DNA of 64,000 nt from Betaproteobacteria bacterium (GCA_025356655.1 JANXRW010000126.1:18753-82752), one strand, 5' to 3'. Counted from the first letter of the stretch, positions 44,637 through 54,261 are shown. Translations and numbers: made by a program. Notes: generated by a model not told the origin, from the letters alone.

Positions 44637-46151
44637 ATGGCCGTATCCCCCCTGACTCCCGCACAACTCCTGCAGGCCGCCACGGAAGTGGGTCTGTCGC
44701 TCACCGACGCGGATGTGAGCTCCTACCTGGGGCTCATCGCGCCCTACGTGGCGGCATACAACCTGGTGGACGCCATGCCGGACAACCTGCCTGCGGTGCG
44801 CTATCCGCGCACCCCAGGCTACTTCCCGACGACGGAGGAAAATCCGCGCAATGCCTGGTACGTGAAAACCTCCATCAAGGGCGCCGCGAGCGGTCCGTTG
44901 GCCGGTAAAAAAGTAGCGATGAAGGACAACATCATGGTGGCCGGTGTGCCCATGATGAACGGTAACTCCATCCTCGAGGGATATCTGCCGGACGTCGATG
45001 CCACCGTCGTGCAACGCGTGCTCGATGCGGGTGGTGAGATCGTGGGCAAGACGCATTGCGAGTCCTATTGCATTTCCGGGGGAAGCCACACGGGGGCGAA
45101 GGGTGCGGTGCATAACCCCCATAAGATGGGATTCTCCGCCGGCGGTTCCTCCTCCGGCAGCGCCGTGGTGGTCTCCCTCGGCGAGGCGGACATGGCGCTA
45201 GGCGGGGATCAGGGGGGTTCCATCCGGATGCCGGCGTCCTGGTGCGGGATCTATGGCATGAAGGCAACGCACGGACTGGTGCCCTACACCGGGATCATGC
45301 CCATCGAAATCTTCGTCGACCATACGGGGCCGATGACTCGCACGGTGAGCGACAACGCCCTGCTGCTCGAAGTGCTGGCGGGCGCCGACGGCTACGATCC
45401 GCGCCAATATGCACCGCGGGTCGCGCCCTACACCCAACTCCTCGACGGTGGGGTAAAGGGGATGAAGATCGCCGTCCTGAAGGAGGGCTTCGGGCGGCCG
45501 GAGTCCGAAGCCGCCTCGGACGCCAAGGTACGCGCTGGCGTCGAACGGTTGCGCAGCCTAGGAGCGGAGGTCACCGAAGTATCCATCCCGTTACACCTCC
45601 TCGGCCCCGTGCTCTGGACTCCCATCGGGGTGGAGGGGCTCACCCAGACCATGATGTTCGGCGACGGCTATGGACTAAGCCGCCCCGATCTCTATGTGAC
45701 GAGCTTGATGGACAAACTGCACGGCTGGACGGCCCGGGCGGACGAACTCTCCGAGACCACGAAGATTCTGACCGTGCTCGGCGTGCACATCAAGAAGTAT
45801 CACGGGAGCAAGTACTACGGCAAGGCGATGAACCTCACGCGCCTGCTCACCGCTGCCTACGACCGGGTGCTCGCGGAATATGACCTGCTGGTGCTGCCCA
45901 CCGTGCCGATGAAGGCTACGCCGCTACCGGCGCCCGGGGCCAGCCGCGAGGAGTACGTGCAGCGCGCGCTCGAGACGATCGGCAATACCTGTCCCTTCGA
46001 CATCAGTCACCACCCGGCTATGACCCTACCCTGTGGTATGGTCGATGGTTTGCCCATCGGCCTCATGCTGGTGGGTAAGCACTTTGACGAGGGCACCATC
46101 TACCGCGCGGCCTACGCCTTCGAGCAGGGGGGCGACTGGAAGACCTTGTAG
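44637..46151 (+). CDS. Amidase, amidase-signature family (nitrile-pathway type)
   Basis: Hydrolyses an amide to acid and ammonia. ATG 44637 is chosen over ATG 44631 because AGGAG then sits 7 bases upstream. The 504-residue protein has the Ser-cisSer-Lys triad at the same positions as the Rhodococcus amidase family: K96 in VAMKDNI, S171 in SAGGSSSGS and nucleophile S195 in GGSIRMPAS. The N-terminal region LPAVRYPRTPGY and NAWYVKTSIKGA is typical of the enantioselective, nitrile hydratase-associated amidases, but no nitrile hydratase gene is here. Cotranscription with the amide/urea-type importer suggests uptake and breakdown of amides for nitrogen. Ends with TAG. Confidence 0.92.
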   Translation: MAVSPLTPAQLLQAATEVGLSLTDADVSSYLGLIAPYVAAYNLVDAMPDNLPAVRYPRTPGYFPTTEENPRNAWYVKTSIKGAASGPLAGKKVAMKDNIMVAGVPMMNGNSILEGYLPDVDATVVQRVLDAGGEIVGKTHCESYCISGGSHTGAKGAVHNPHKMGFSAGGSSSGSAVVVSLGEADMALGGDQGGSIRMPASWCGIYGMKATHGLVPYTGIMPIEIFVDHTGPMTRTVSDNALLLEVLAGADGYDPRQYAPRVAPYTQLLDGGVKGMKIAVLKEGFGRPESEAASDAKVRAGVERLRSLGAEVTEVSIPLHLLGPVLWTPIGVEGLTQTMMFGDGYGLSRPDLYVTSLMDKLHGWTARADELSETTKILTVLGVHIKKYHGSKYYGKAMNLTRLLTAAYDRVLAEYDLLVLPTVPMKATPLPAPGASREEYVQRALETIGNTCPFDISHHPAMTLPCGMVDGLPIGLMLVGKHFDEGTIYRAAYAFEQGGDWKTL

Positions 46152-46992
46152 GACGGGCCGGCGCGGCGTCCACGGGGGGGCCGCGGTGTTTGCGCAGCGG
46201 CGTTTTTCTCGCCTTTGCCTTCACGCCCATGGTTCTGTCCGCGCTGGCATCGCGCTCGGCCCGCTTTGGAGGCCTAGGGGCTTCTGCCGGAGGGGCGGGC
46301 AGGCGACCCGAAGCTCGCCGAGCGTCGGCTGCTTCGCGGCGCGCGCGCGGGGTCGCTAGTTCGATCTCGACCGGTGCCCGGTTTTCGGGCACGCCGTCCT
46401 AGCTGCGCTAGGGATGGTCACGCGACGCGTCGAAACGTTCCCGCATGCGCCGGACGCGTATCCAAGGCGCGCGCCGATCAAGGCCGTGAAGGCCTTGCCA
46501 TCCTTCTGGATCAGGACGCTGTCGCTGCGGTATTGCAGGGCGTCGAGCATCTCGTCCGGGTTTTGGCGGAAGGCGACGGCGCTGGCTGCAGTGATTACCG
46601 CAGGCCCCCAGGACCGTCATGGACACTAGGGTTTAACCTATCAGGAGTTCGGCGCGCTGTCCTCTGCCTGGGCCGTTCCGGACGCCCAAGCCAAGTGAGC
46701 GCTCTCAAAGCTTGTCGAGCGCCCCAAGCGACCGCACCGATAGCCAGTCGAGACGCCGTAGACGAAGCCTTCAACTGTCTTATGCGTGCAAGCCTGGCCG
46801 GCTTCAACCCGGGAATTTCCATGCGATGGTGAGCGTCACCGCCGGGTCTACGATCGGCCATGCGCAGATCGTCCTTTGAACGAGGACTCGGTCAAGAAGT
46901 ACGGGAGCGCCGTCCTCAATTCGCAGCGGTTTAGCGTTCGCCGCACGGCCGTGCGCCGCCGGGCGGGGCGGATTTTTTTGACTTGAGGCGGG
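46152..46992. other. Gene-poor stretch with decayed sequence
   Basis: Apart from a Phd/YefM antitoxin remnant on the minus strand (46356-46613) nothing is recognised here. No terminator with a T run was found after the amidase. The stretch separates the amidase from a convergent membrane-protein gene. Confidence 0.5.
46356..46613 (-). pseudogene. Phd/YefM-type antitoxin remnant
   Basis: In one minus-strand frame the sequence VITAASAVAFRQNPDEMLDA followed by LQYRSDSVLIQKDGKAFTALI is characteristic of Phd/YefM antitoxins (N-terminal DNA-binding dimer). There is a stop just before it where the start should be, and after GARL the sequence degenerates. No toxin partner is visible on either side. 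It is probably the trace of a lost toxin-antitoxin module. Confidence 0.6.
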
Positions 46993-47781
46993 TCATACCG
47001 CATCACCCTTCTGGGCCGCACGCTGCGGGATGAGGGCGATGCAGGCGACGATGGCAACCAACAAGACGAGGGAGGCTACCCACCTGCTGAAATTCTGGCC
47101 GCCATCGGCGAGGGGTTTGTCGAGGAGGTCGCCCAGCGTCGCGCCGAGCGGTCGCGTGAGAATGAACGCGGCCCAGAACAGGATCGTGCGCGAGACCTTC
47201 GTCCAGAGATACAGCGGGGCAACGATCGCCAGACCCGCGCCGAAGACCAGGGCGCCGTACTCGTAGCCAAACCCAAGCCCCCCTTGATCGGGAGCGGCCA
47301 GCCAGTCGCCCAGTGCTGTCCCGAGGGTCTGAGAAAACAAGATCGTGCACCAGTAGAACCATTCCGCTCGGGGCGTGTTGATGCTCGCCACCGATACCGT
47401 TCCCTCGGACCATCGCCACATCACCAGGCTTGCCCCCAGCAGGGAAGCCACGATCGCTACACCGCCGGGATAGCCGATGCTGAGCGAACGGTCCGCGAAG
47501 TCGGCCAGCGTGGTGCCCAGTGTCGTCGTTGCGACAATCGTTGCCCAGAAGAGCTGCGGGCGGAAGCGCGATGACTTGACCTGCGTCCAGACCAGCGCCA
47601 CGAAGACCGTCGCGAAGATGGCGCTGCCGATGAGGTAGCCCAAGTTGAGGGACATCGAAACCCAATCGCCACCCGTCTCTCCCAGCGTCGTGGCGAGCAC
47701 TTTTATCAACCAGAAGCCGACGGTGACGGCGGCCACTTTGCTCGGTTCGGAGAGGGCAGAAGCGGGGGGAATGTTGGTCAT
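46993..47781 (-). CDS. Membrane protein of the COG4705 type
   Basis: A 262-residue integral membrane protein with about seven to eight hydrophobic helices and no catalytic motif of a known enzyme. It contains a fourfold internal repeat of an acidic motif at helix starts: TTLGETGGDW, TTLGTTLADFAD, QTLGTALGDWLA and RPLGATLGDLLDKP. Regularly spaced acidic residues in membrane repeats suggest an ion- or metal-handling role, but the function of this family is not established. It stands alone, convergent with the amidase operon. The ATG start is preceded by GGTGG. Confidence 0.75.
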   Translation of the reverse strand: MTNIPPASALSEPSKVAAVTVGFWLIKVLATTLGETGGDWVSMSLNLGYLIGSAIFATVFVALVWTQVKSSRFRPQLFWATIVATTTLGTTLADFADRSLSIGYPGGVAIVASLLGASLVMWRWSEGTVSVASINTPRAEWFYWCTILFSQTLGTALGDWLAAPDQGGLGFGYEYGALVFGAGLAIVAPLYLWTKVSRTILFWAAFILTRPLGATLGDLLDKPLADGGQNFSRWVASLVLLVAIVACIALIPQRAAQKGDAV

Positions 47782-48413
47782 CGGTTTACCACCTGGGAAA
47801 TAGTTTAGTGACTCGCCCCATCGCGTAGGTCTTCAACAAGAAGCCAGAATACATAAACATGGCCGACCTTTCAGGGCATCGCGCGGCGCCGTTTGAAACG
47901 CGCTTTCCCTGTGTCCCATTTCTTTTCCCGGGCTGAGGCCAGGTAGGCCCGAGGCGGCCGGCGGGCTGATGTCGAGCCTACAGATCGGGCTGCCACCGGG
48001 AGCGCGATACCCACTCTCGGATGGGTCGAGCACGATGGATGGTGCCGCCCCTGCGACCCGACCGTCTGTGCGGTGACGAACAAGTCCTTGAGCATCGTCT
48101 GCCGGTGTCGACTGAATGGCGTCAATGGGCGGGTTGCCCGTGGCGTTACTTACGAGCAACCGGGCGCGCACATCAAGAAACGTCGCGGGAGCAAGGACAA
48201 CGGCAGGACATCGAGTGACGCTCCCGCTCAATCGCCGCCAAGGAACTGTGCTTAGGCCGGGGGGAGCGTGCGGCACCGGGGTTTTCCTGGGGCGTTAGCC
48301 GGCATCGCACGACCGGAAACCTGCCCCGGCGCTGCTATCATGTTACTGGCGCCGTCTGCATCCCCCGTCGGAGTTGGTCGCGCCGATCCTGTCATCGACG
48401 CGAGGTCCGACCC
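47782..48413. other. Intergenic region, nothing recognised
   Basis: About 630 bases between divergent genes. Several short open frames occur but none has recognisable similarity or a convincing start site, and no hairpin with a T run was found. It should carry promoters for both the membrane protein and the gamma-glutamyltransferase-family gene. Confidence 0.5.
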
Positions 48414-50009
48414 GTGCTCTTTCCGTCCTACGGTATCTCCGGCATGGCTGTGGCTCCACACAGCCTGGCCTCTCAAAGCGCGCTCGCCGTTCTGCGCGAA
48501 GGCGGTAACGCGCTCGAAGCCATGGTGGCCGCTGCCGCCTGCATCGCCGTGGTCTATCCGCACATGAACGCCCTGGGCGGTGACGGATTCTGGCTGGTGG
48601 TTCCTCCGGCGGGGGAACCCCTGGGTATCGAGGCCTGCGGGCCGGCCGGTTCGCTGGCGAACCCGGAGTTCTACCGCGCTCGCGGGCACGCCGCCATTCC
48701 GCAGCGCGGGCCGCTCGCCGCGAATACGGTCGCCGGCACCGTGGGTGGCTGGGAAGAGGCGCTGACGCTAGCAGCAGAACGGGGCGGGCGCCTGCCGCTG
48801 CAGCGAATACTCGCGGATGCCACGCGCTACGCGCGCGAAGGCGTACCTGTGACGCTTAGCCAGCACCAGGCTACCCGCGACAAGCGTGCTGAACTCGAAG
48901 CCCAGCCCGGCTTCGCCCACAGTTACCTGCCCGGTGGCAAGCCGCCGGAGCCCGGGTCGCGTTTTCAGCAGCCTGAACTGGCCGCCACTCTGGAGGAGTT
49001 GGCGCGCGAGGGGTTGGGCAGCTTCTACCGGGGGCCACTGGCCGCGCGGCTGGGCGCGGCGCTCGAGGCGGCCGGCTCGCCGGTGACCCGGGAGGACTTG
49101 GCCGCTTTTCGCGCCCGCCGCGTGGAAGCGCTGGCTCTGCCCCACAGCCGTGGCACGGTCTACAACTTCCCCCCGCCCACCCAGGGGGTGGCGTCGCTAC
49201 TCATCCTGGGCATCCTGGACCGCTTGGACCTGCCCCGTGAGCAGGACGCTGCGGTGGATTTCGTGCACCTGTCAGTGGAGGCCACAAAGCGGGCCTTCCT
49301 GTTGCGTAACCGCCACGTGACCGACCCCGAGTTCATGAGCTTGGACGCCCGCAGCCTGCTCGATCCGGCCTTGCTGGCGGCGGAGGCCGCAGCAGTGGAC
49401 CGGTCGCGGGCAGCCGCCTGGGGACGGCCCGGTGCCGCCGGTGACACCATTTGGATGGGTGTGGTGGACGGCAGCGGACTCGCCGTGTCCTTCATCCAAA
49501 GCATCTACCACGAGTTTGGCAGTGGGGTTGTGCTGGGGGACACCGGGGTACTCTGGCAGAACCGCGGTTCCTCTTTCAGCCTCGAGCAGGGCCACCTGCT
49601 TGAACTGCGCCCCGGCAAGAAGCCCTTCCATACCCTAAATCCTGCAGCCGCCCGCCTCTCGGACGGCCGCACCATGGTCTACGGCACCATGGGTGGTGAT
49701 GGGCAGCCCCAGACCCAGGCTGCGGTGTTCAACCGCTACGTGCATTGTGGCCTGGGGCTACAGGCCGCGGTGACGGCGCCGCGTTGGCTCCTGGGGCGCA
49801 CCTGGGGAAAGGCCTCCGACAGCCTTAAGGTCGAGTCCCGCATGGATACCTCGGTGATCGAGGCGTTGCGTCGCCGGGGGCACGCGGTAGACCTGCTCGA
49901 TGCCTTCGACGAATCCGCAGGGCATGCCGGTGCGGTGGTGCGTTATCCGGGCGGAGTCCTGGAGGGGGCCGCCGATCCTCGTTCCAACGGACTTGCCGCC
50001 GGCTTCTGA
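48414..50009 (+). CDS. Gamma-glutamyltransferase-family hydrolase (cytoplasmic)
   Basis: An Ntn-hydrolase of the gamma-glutamyltranspeptidase family, 531 residues, which matures by self-cleavage before a catalytic Thr. That residue is T345 in AAGDTIWMGVVDGSGLAVSFIQS. The N-terminal half has GISGMAVAPHSLASQSALAVLREGGNALEAMVAAAACIAVVYPHMNALGGDGFWL, and the glycine loop TLNPAAARLSDGRTMVYGTMGGDGQPQ is intact. There is no signal peptide, unlike periplasmic glutathione GGTs, and cytoplasmic members of this type include oxamate amidohydrolase. A role in amide nitrogen release is plausible from context. GTG start after a GAGG box. Confidence 0.87.
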   Translation: MLFPSYGISGMAVAPHSLASQSALAVLREGGNALEAMVAAAACIAVVYPHMNALGGDGFWLVVPPAGEPLGIEACGPAGSLANPEFYRARGHAAIPQRGPLAANTVAGTVGGWEEALTLAAERGGRLPLQRILADATRYAREGVPVTLSQHQATRDKRAELEAQPGFAHSYLPGGKPPEPGSRFQQPELAATLEELAREGLGSFYRGPLAARLGAALEAAGSPVTREDLAAFRARRVEALALPHSRGTVYNFPPPTQGVASLLILGILDRLDLPREQDAAVDFVHLSVEATKRAFLLRNRHVTDPEFMSLDARSLLDPALLAAEAAAVDRSRAAAWGRPGAAGDTIWMGVVDGSGLAVSFIQSIYHEFGSGVVLGDTGVLWQNRGSSFSLEQGHLLELRPGKKPFHTLNPAAARLSDGRTMVYGTMGGDGQPQTQAAVFNRYVHCGLGLQAAVTAPRWLLGRTWGKASDSLKVESRMDTSVIEALRRRGHAVDLLDAFDESAGHAGAVVRYPGGVLEGAADPRSNGLAAGF

Positions 50010-50238
50010 GCAGGCCGCTTCCCAGCGCGCCGCCCCGGTGCCTCGAGTACGGGCGCCGACGGCGGGCTAAGCGCATCATCCCTGGGGGTTGGCCCCGGCG
50101 CTGGCTTAGGGGGCGGGCATGGACCCCTTCAGGCAGGCTCGCTATCATGTTGGGCTTGGCCCCCAAGGGGCATACCACACAACCCTGAGTCTCCGAGGGC
50201 AGGCGAAGTCCTGGTCCGGGGCAATGAGGAGGGCAGTC

Positions 50239-51936
50239 ATGCATGATCTGGTGATCCGTCGCGGCGTCGTCGTTGATGGCAGTGGGGCACCGCGCAAGGT
50301 GGCGGACGTGGCCGTGGACGGGGCGCTCATCACCGCCGTGGGCGAAGGGCTGGGCCCGGGACGACGGGAAGTCGATGCGGACGGATTGTTGGTGACCCCG
50401 GGCTTTGTCGACGTGCACACGCACTACGACGGACAAGCCACCTGGGATCCATTCCTCACCCCGTCGAGCTGGCACGGCGTCACGACTGTCGTCTTTGGCA
50501 ACTGTGGTGTGGGTTTCGCGCCGGTTCGCCCGGGTTCGGCGCCGCAGTTGATTAACCTCATGGAGGGCGTGGAGGACATCCCAGGGACTGTCCTCGCCGA
50601 GGGCGTCAAGTTCAATTGGGAGTCCTTCCCTGATTATCTGGACGCGCTCGACGCCTGCGATTGCGTCGCGGATTTCGGCGCCCAGGTGCCCCACGCCGCG
50701 CTGCGCTTCTACGTCATGGGCGAGCGCGGCGCGGACCATCAGGAGAAGCCCACCGCCGAGGAGATCGAGCGCATGGGCGCGGCGCTGGAAGAGTCCTTGA
50801 GGGCGGGCGCTTTGGGTTTCACCACCTCGCGCACGGTCAAGCACCGGGATCGTGACGGACGCCCCGTCCCGAGCCTCTCCGCCGGCGAGCCCGAACTCCT
50901 GGGGCTTGCCCAGGCCATGAAGCGGGCGGGGCGGGGCGTGCTGGAGGTCAATTCGGATTTCGGGCCGGGGGATTTTGAGGTGCTGGCCGCGGCGGCCCGA
51001 GTGGCCGAACGACCCTTGTCCTGCTTGTTGTTGCAGGTGAACAACGCTCCCGAGCTTTGGCGTGAAACGCTTGCCGGCATCCACGCGGCGCGGGCCGCTG
51101 GGCAGGACGTCAACGGGCAGGTGGGCTGCCGTGCCATTGGCCACCTCATGGGGATAGATACCAGCCTGAATCCCTTCACCCATCACCCTGCCTGGCAGGC
51201 GCTTGCCGCGCTGCCTGCCGCCCAGCGGGTGGCACGCCTGCGCGCGGACGGCGAGTTGCGCCGCTCGCTCGTGGAGGAGCGCGACGACCACCCGCACACC
51301 CGATGGGTGAGGGAAATTCTCGACAAGCTCTACGTGCTCGACGAGCCCCTCGACTACGAACCGGATGTCTCGCTCAGCTTGGCCGCCCGGGCGCGCGCCA
51401 CGGGTGGCAATCCCTGGGCCCTGGCCCTGGAGGCCATGCTGGACCACGACGGCCACGGCCTGCTCATGCATCCTTTCGAGAATTACTGGGAGGGGGATCT
51501 GGAGGTGGTGCGTGAGATGTTGCTCGACGATGCCACGATCATGGGGCTAGGCGATGGGGGGGCGCACGTAGGCGCCATCTGCGACGCGAGTTCGCCCACT
51601 TTTTTACTGACCCACTGGGGGCGCGATCGCCGTCGCGGCCCGCTAATCGAACTGGAGCGCTTGGTGCGCAAGCAGACCTGGGACAGCGCGCTGGGCTATG
51701 GGTTACGCGATCGCGGCCTGCTACGGGCAGGGATGCGCGCGGACATCAATGTGCTCGACTTCCAGCGGTTGCGGCTGAGGAAGCCGAAGGTCGTGCACGA
51801 CCTGCCGGCCGGTGGGCGGCGCCTGATTCAACGTGCCGAAGGTTACCGTTACACCTTCGTTGCGGGCTGCGAGACGCTGCGCGACGACGAGCACACCGGG
51901 GCGTTGCCCGGCAGGCTCATCCGGCAGGCTGGCTAG
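50239..51936 (+). CDS. N-acyl-D-amino-acid deacylase family amidohydrolase
   Basis: A metal-dependent amidohydrolase of the D-aminoacylase group, 565 residues. ATG 50239 follows GAGGAGGG at the proper distance; the earlier in-frame ATG at 50224 is less likely. Metal ligands H60 and H62 lie in PGFVDVHTHYDGQATWDP; TTVVFGNCGVGFAPVRPG and LGDGGAHVGAICDAS are typical of the family, the latter with the catalytic Asp region. The substrate could be an N-acyl-D-amino acid or a related amide. Its TAG stop and that of the minus-strand kinase share one CTAG, so the genes converge with a 4-base overlap. Confidence 0.88.
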   Translation: MHDLVIRRGVVVDGSGAPRKVADVAVDGALITAVGEGLGPGRREVDADGLLVTPGFVDVHTHYDGQATWDPFLTPSSWHGVTTVVFGNCGVGFAPVRPGSAPQLINLMEGVEDIPGTVLAEGVKFNWESFPDYLDALDACDCVADFGAQVPHAALRFYVMGERGADHQEKPTAEEIERMGAALEESLRAGALGFTTSRTVKHRDRDGRPVPSLSAGEPELLGLAQAMKRAGRGVLEVNSDFGPGDFEVLAAAARVAERPLSCLLLQVNNAPELWRETLAGIHAARAAGQDVNGQVGCRAIGHLMGIDTSLNPFTHHPAWQALAALPAAQRVARLRADGELRRSLVEERDDHPHTRWVREILDKLYVLDEPLDYEPDVSLSLAARARATGGNPWALALEAMLDHDGHGLLMHPFENYWEGDLEVVREMLLDDATIMGLGDGGAHVGAICDASSPTFLLTHWGRDRRRGPLIELERLVRKQTWDSALGYGLRDRGLLRAGMRADINVLDFQRLRLRKPKVVHDLPAGGRRLIQRAEGYRYTFVAGCETLRDDEHTGALPGRLIRQAG

Positions 51937-53360
51937 AGCCCCTCATCCGCAGCCAGTTCGCGCAGCAGACGCTCGCGCTCGCGCGGGTCCGCCACGTGCT
52001 GGGCAAGCAATTGGTGGAAATGCCTGGGGGTGTTGGCCTCGGCGGCGGCCCTCTTGACCACCACGCGAGCGATGGGGCCCAGGTGCGGGGCCAGGCGGCG
52101 CGCCGCGTTCTCCACGGAGCGACTGGTCAGCGCCGGGAAGCTCGTCTGGGTGCGGGTCGCGAGGGCGGCCCGCGCCACCGTGAGGGCTTCCGCGATCGGT
52201 GCGGGGGCCGGCACGCTCACGCCGGTTAACCGGGCTCGCCCGGCGAGGAATTCCGCGCGTTCGGCGGCGCTGCTGAGCCCCTCGGCGAGCGCCTCATAGA
52301 GACGGTCCAGTCGGTCCGTGGTGCGCGCCGCGCGCCGCACGAGCACCTTGGCCACGGGACCCAGATGGCGCGTGAGCTGTTGTTCCACCTGCTTGAGCAC
52401 GGCCTCGTCCCAAGCCAGGGGCGGCAGGGTCGTGAGCAGGCTCACCGAGTCCCCGCGCGAGCCCGCCCCGTCGGGGCTTGCGGCGAGCGGTGAGCCATCA
52501 GCGATGACGGCGCTACGCGAGACCAGCGGCGCCACAGGTTTACCAAACTGCGTGACGATGGCCTGGCTGAACTCCAGGGCACTGGCGTAGCGTCCCTCCG
52601 GGCGCTTGGCTAGCGCCCGATCCAGTACCGCGTCCCAGGGCTCCAGGCCGCGCCCGGGCGCCTGCACCGAGAGCGCCCGGTGCGCTTCGAAGCAGATTTT
52701 GTAGGCAACGATTTCCGTGCCTCCGCTGAAGGGCTTTTCTCCGGCCAGCAGTTCATAGAACAGCACCCCGGCCGAGAAAACGTCGGCGCGCCCGTCGAGC
52801 GTTCCCCCTGCGTATTGTTCCGGCGCCATGTAGGCGGGCGTACCGAGCACCGAGCCCGCTTGAGTGAGCGTGGAGGTGCTCAGTCGTGCAATGCCAAAGT
52901 CGGCCACCTTGAGTTTGCCCGTTGAGGTGACGATGAGGTTGGCAGGTTTGATGTCCCGGTGCACCACGCCGCACTCGTGGGCATAGGCCAGGGCTTCGAG
53001 CAACTGAACCATCAAGCTCAGCACGTCGGCCTCATCGAGTCGTGCTCCACGCAGGAAGTACTCGCGCAGACTCGCTCCCTGCACGTACTCCATGGCGATG
53101 AAGGCGAGGTCGCGATCCTCGCCGAACTCGTACACGCCGACGATGCCTGGATGGGTCAATCGCCCCGCCGCACGCGCCTCGTTGCGCAGCCGCGCCAGAA
53201 GGCCAGCGCCGTCTGCGTCCTGTGCCAGGTCCTTACGCAGCGTCTTGAGTGCGACCGGGCGCTGGATGTCGGGGTCGAACGCGCGGTAGACCACGCCCAT
53301 GGCGCCGCGCCCGAGTTCTTCCACCAGGGGGTATTTGCCGATGCGCTCAGGCAGGCTCAT
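51933..53360 (-). CDS. Ser/Thr protein kinase with two C-terminal helical repeats
   Basis: A Hanks-type kinase of 475 residues. The kinase domain (about 9-275) has the Gly loop GRGAMGVV (17-24), K39, E61, HRDIKPAN with D136, K138 and N141, and DFG at 154-156, so it should be active. There is no membrane segment. The C-terminal 200 residues hold two copies of a motif (LTRHLGPVAKVLVRRAARTT, then LAPHLGPIARVVVKRAAAEA, each followed by LYEALAEG or FHQLLAQH and an Arg-rich end), as in the DUF8082-type repeats found behind bacterial kinases and cyclases. It lies 28 bases behind the haem sensor gene, in one operon. Ends with TAG. Confidence 0.93.
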   Translation of the reverse strand: MSLPERIGKYPLVEELGRGAMGVVYRAFDPDIQRPVALKTLRKDLAQDADGAGLLARLRNEARAAGRLTHPGIVGVYEFGEDRDLAFIAMEYVQGASLREYFLRGARLDEADVLSLMVQLLEALAYAHECGVVHRDIKPANLIVTSTGKLKVADFGIARLSTSTLTQAGSVLGTPAYMAPEQYAGGTLDGRADVFSAGVLFYELLAGEKPFSGGTEIVAYKICFEAHRALSVQAPGRGLEPWDAVLDRALAKRPEGRYASALEFSQAIVTQFGKPVAPLVSRSAVIADGSPLAASPDGAGSRGDSVSLLTTLPPLAWDEAVLKQVEQQLTRHLGPVAKVLVRRAARTTDRLDRLYEALAEGLSSAAERAEFLAGRARLTGVSVPAPAPIAEALTVARAALATRTQTSFPALTSRSVENAARRLAPHLGPIARVVVKRAAAEANTPRHFHQLLAQHVADPRERERLLRELAADEGL

Positions 53361-53388
53361 GGGCTAAGTCCGGGCATCCTGGCGGTGC

Positions 53389-54261
53389 TCAGCTCTCCAG
53401 CATCTTCAGCGCCTGAGTGAGACTCTTGCGCATGCGGGCGAGGGAGTCCGAGAGCACGCCGATCTCGTCCTTGCTGTGCACATTGAACTCCGCTGCCTCC
53501 AGGTCGCCCAGGCTTACCTGGTCGGCAATTCGCGACAGGTGGGTGATGGGCCGGATGACGATGAATAGCAGCATCAGGTTCAGCACCACGAAAATGAACA
53601 CGAACACGCCCGTGAGGGACAGCATGAAGACGCGGAAGGTGGCGTTGGCGCGCGCAATGGGCACCGCGGTGGGCACGGAGACGATCTGCGCACCCACCAC
53701 CTCGTTCAATTTCCAGCCAAATCCGTTGGCGTTGCCGTAACGCTCCACCATAGTCCGGGGGGCCGCATCGACGGTGCTGTGGCAGGCCAGGCAGGGGGCG
53801 TTCTTGATCTGGATGGGCCGCGCCAAGTAGAGCGACCGGCCGTTAGGCGTGTCGCGCTCGCCCAGCATTTCCACGCGCGTGGGCTCCTGACGGAACTGGT
53901 TCACGATATCGGCCTCCCAGTCCGCAGCGCGGTCGCGCGGGTTGGTCGGATTGAGCGTCGCTTCCTTGTAGCTATATTCGGGGTACTTTCCGCGCAGGTC
54001 GTTGAAGTACTCGGTGGCTGCGTAGGCGGGAACCGACTGAGGCAGGAAAGTGTAGATCATCTGCGTTTCGAGCAGGGGTTTGATCTGCGTGCTCGTGTAG
54101 GCACGGGTAACGAGGGCGGCCTCCATGGTGATTCGAGCGCTCTGCACGATCTCGTCGCGGGCGTTGTCTTGCAGCAGGGCATTGGACAGCACGCCCGCTA
54201 TGCCCAGGCCGATGAGGAAGACTAGAACAAAAACCACGTTGAACTTGAGCACCAGTTTCAT
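53389..54261 (-). CDS. Membrane haem-c sensor: DUF3365 (Tll0287-like) domain plus HAMP
   Basis: A 290-residue membrane sensor. ATG 54261 is chosen because it begins the first membrane helix (residues 7-29) and overlaps the upstream stop (ATGA). The periplasmic part (30-205) is a DUF3365 domain with a covalent haem motif CLACH (157-161). A second helix (about 206-228) leads to a HAMP domain (about 229-285) with RPITHLSRIADQVSLGDLEAAEFNVHSKDEIGVLSDSLARM. It has no output domain of its own, so the signal probably passes to the kinase encoded next. Redox or NO sensing is plausible from the haem, by inference. Confidence 0.9.
   Translation of the reverse strand: MKLVLKFNVVFVLVFLIGLGIAGVLSNALLQDNARDEIVQSARITMEAALVTRAYTSTQIKPLLETQMIYTFLPQSVPAYAATEYFNDLRGKYPEYSYKEATLNPTNPRDRAADWEADIVNQFRQEPTRVEMLGERDTPNGRSLYLARPIQIKNAPCLACHSTVDAAPRTMVERYGNANGFGWKLNEVVGAQIVSVPTAVPIARANATFRVFMLSLTGVFVFIFVVLNLMLLFIVIRPITHLSRIADQVSLGDLEAAEFNVHSKDEIGVLSDSLARMRKSLTQALKMLES

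Noticed and set aside
47833..48276. Minus-strand 147-codon frame between the membrane protein and the GGT-family gene
   Set aside because: No recognisable domain, no ribosome site, amino-acid composition like random GC-rich DNA.
49825..51471. Minus-strand frame of about 548 codons opposite the deacylase gene
   Set aside because: His/Gln/Arg-rich antisense shadow of a well-supported amidohydrolase.
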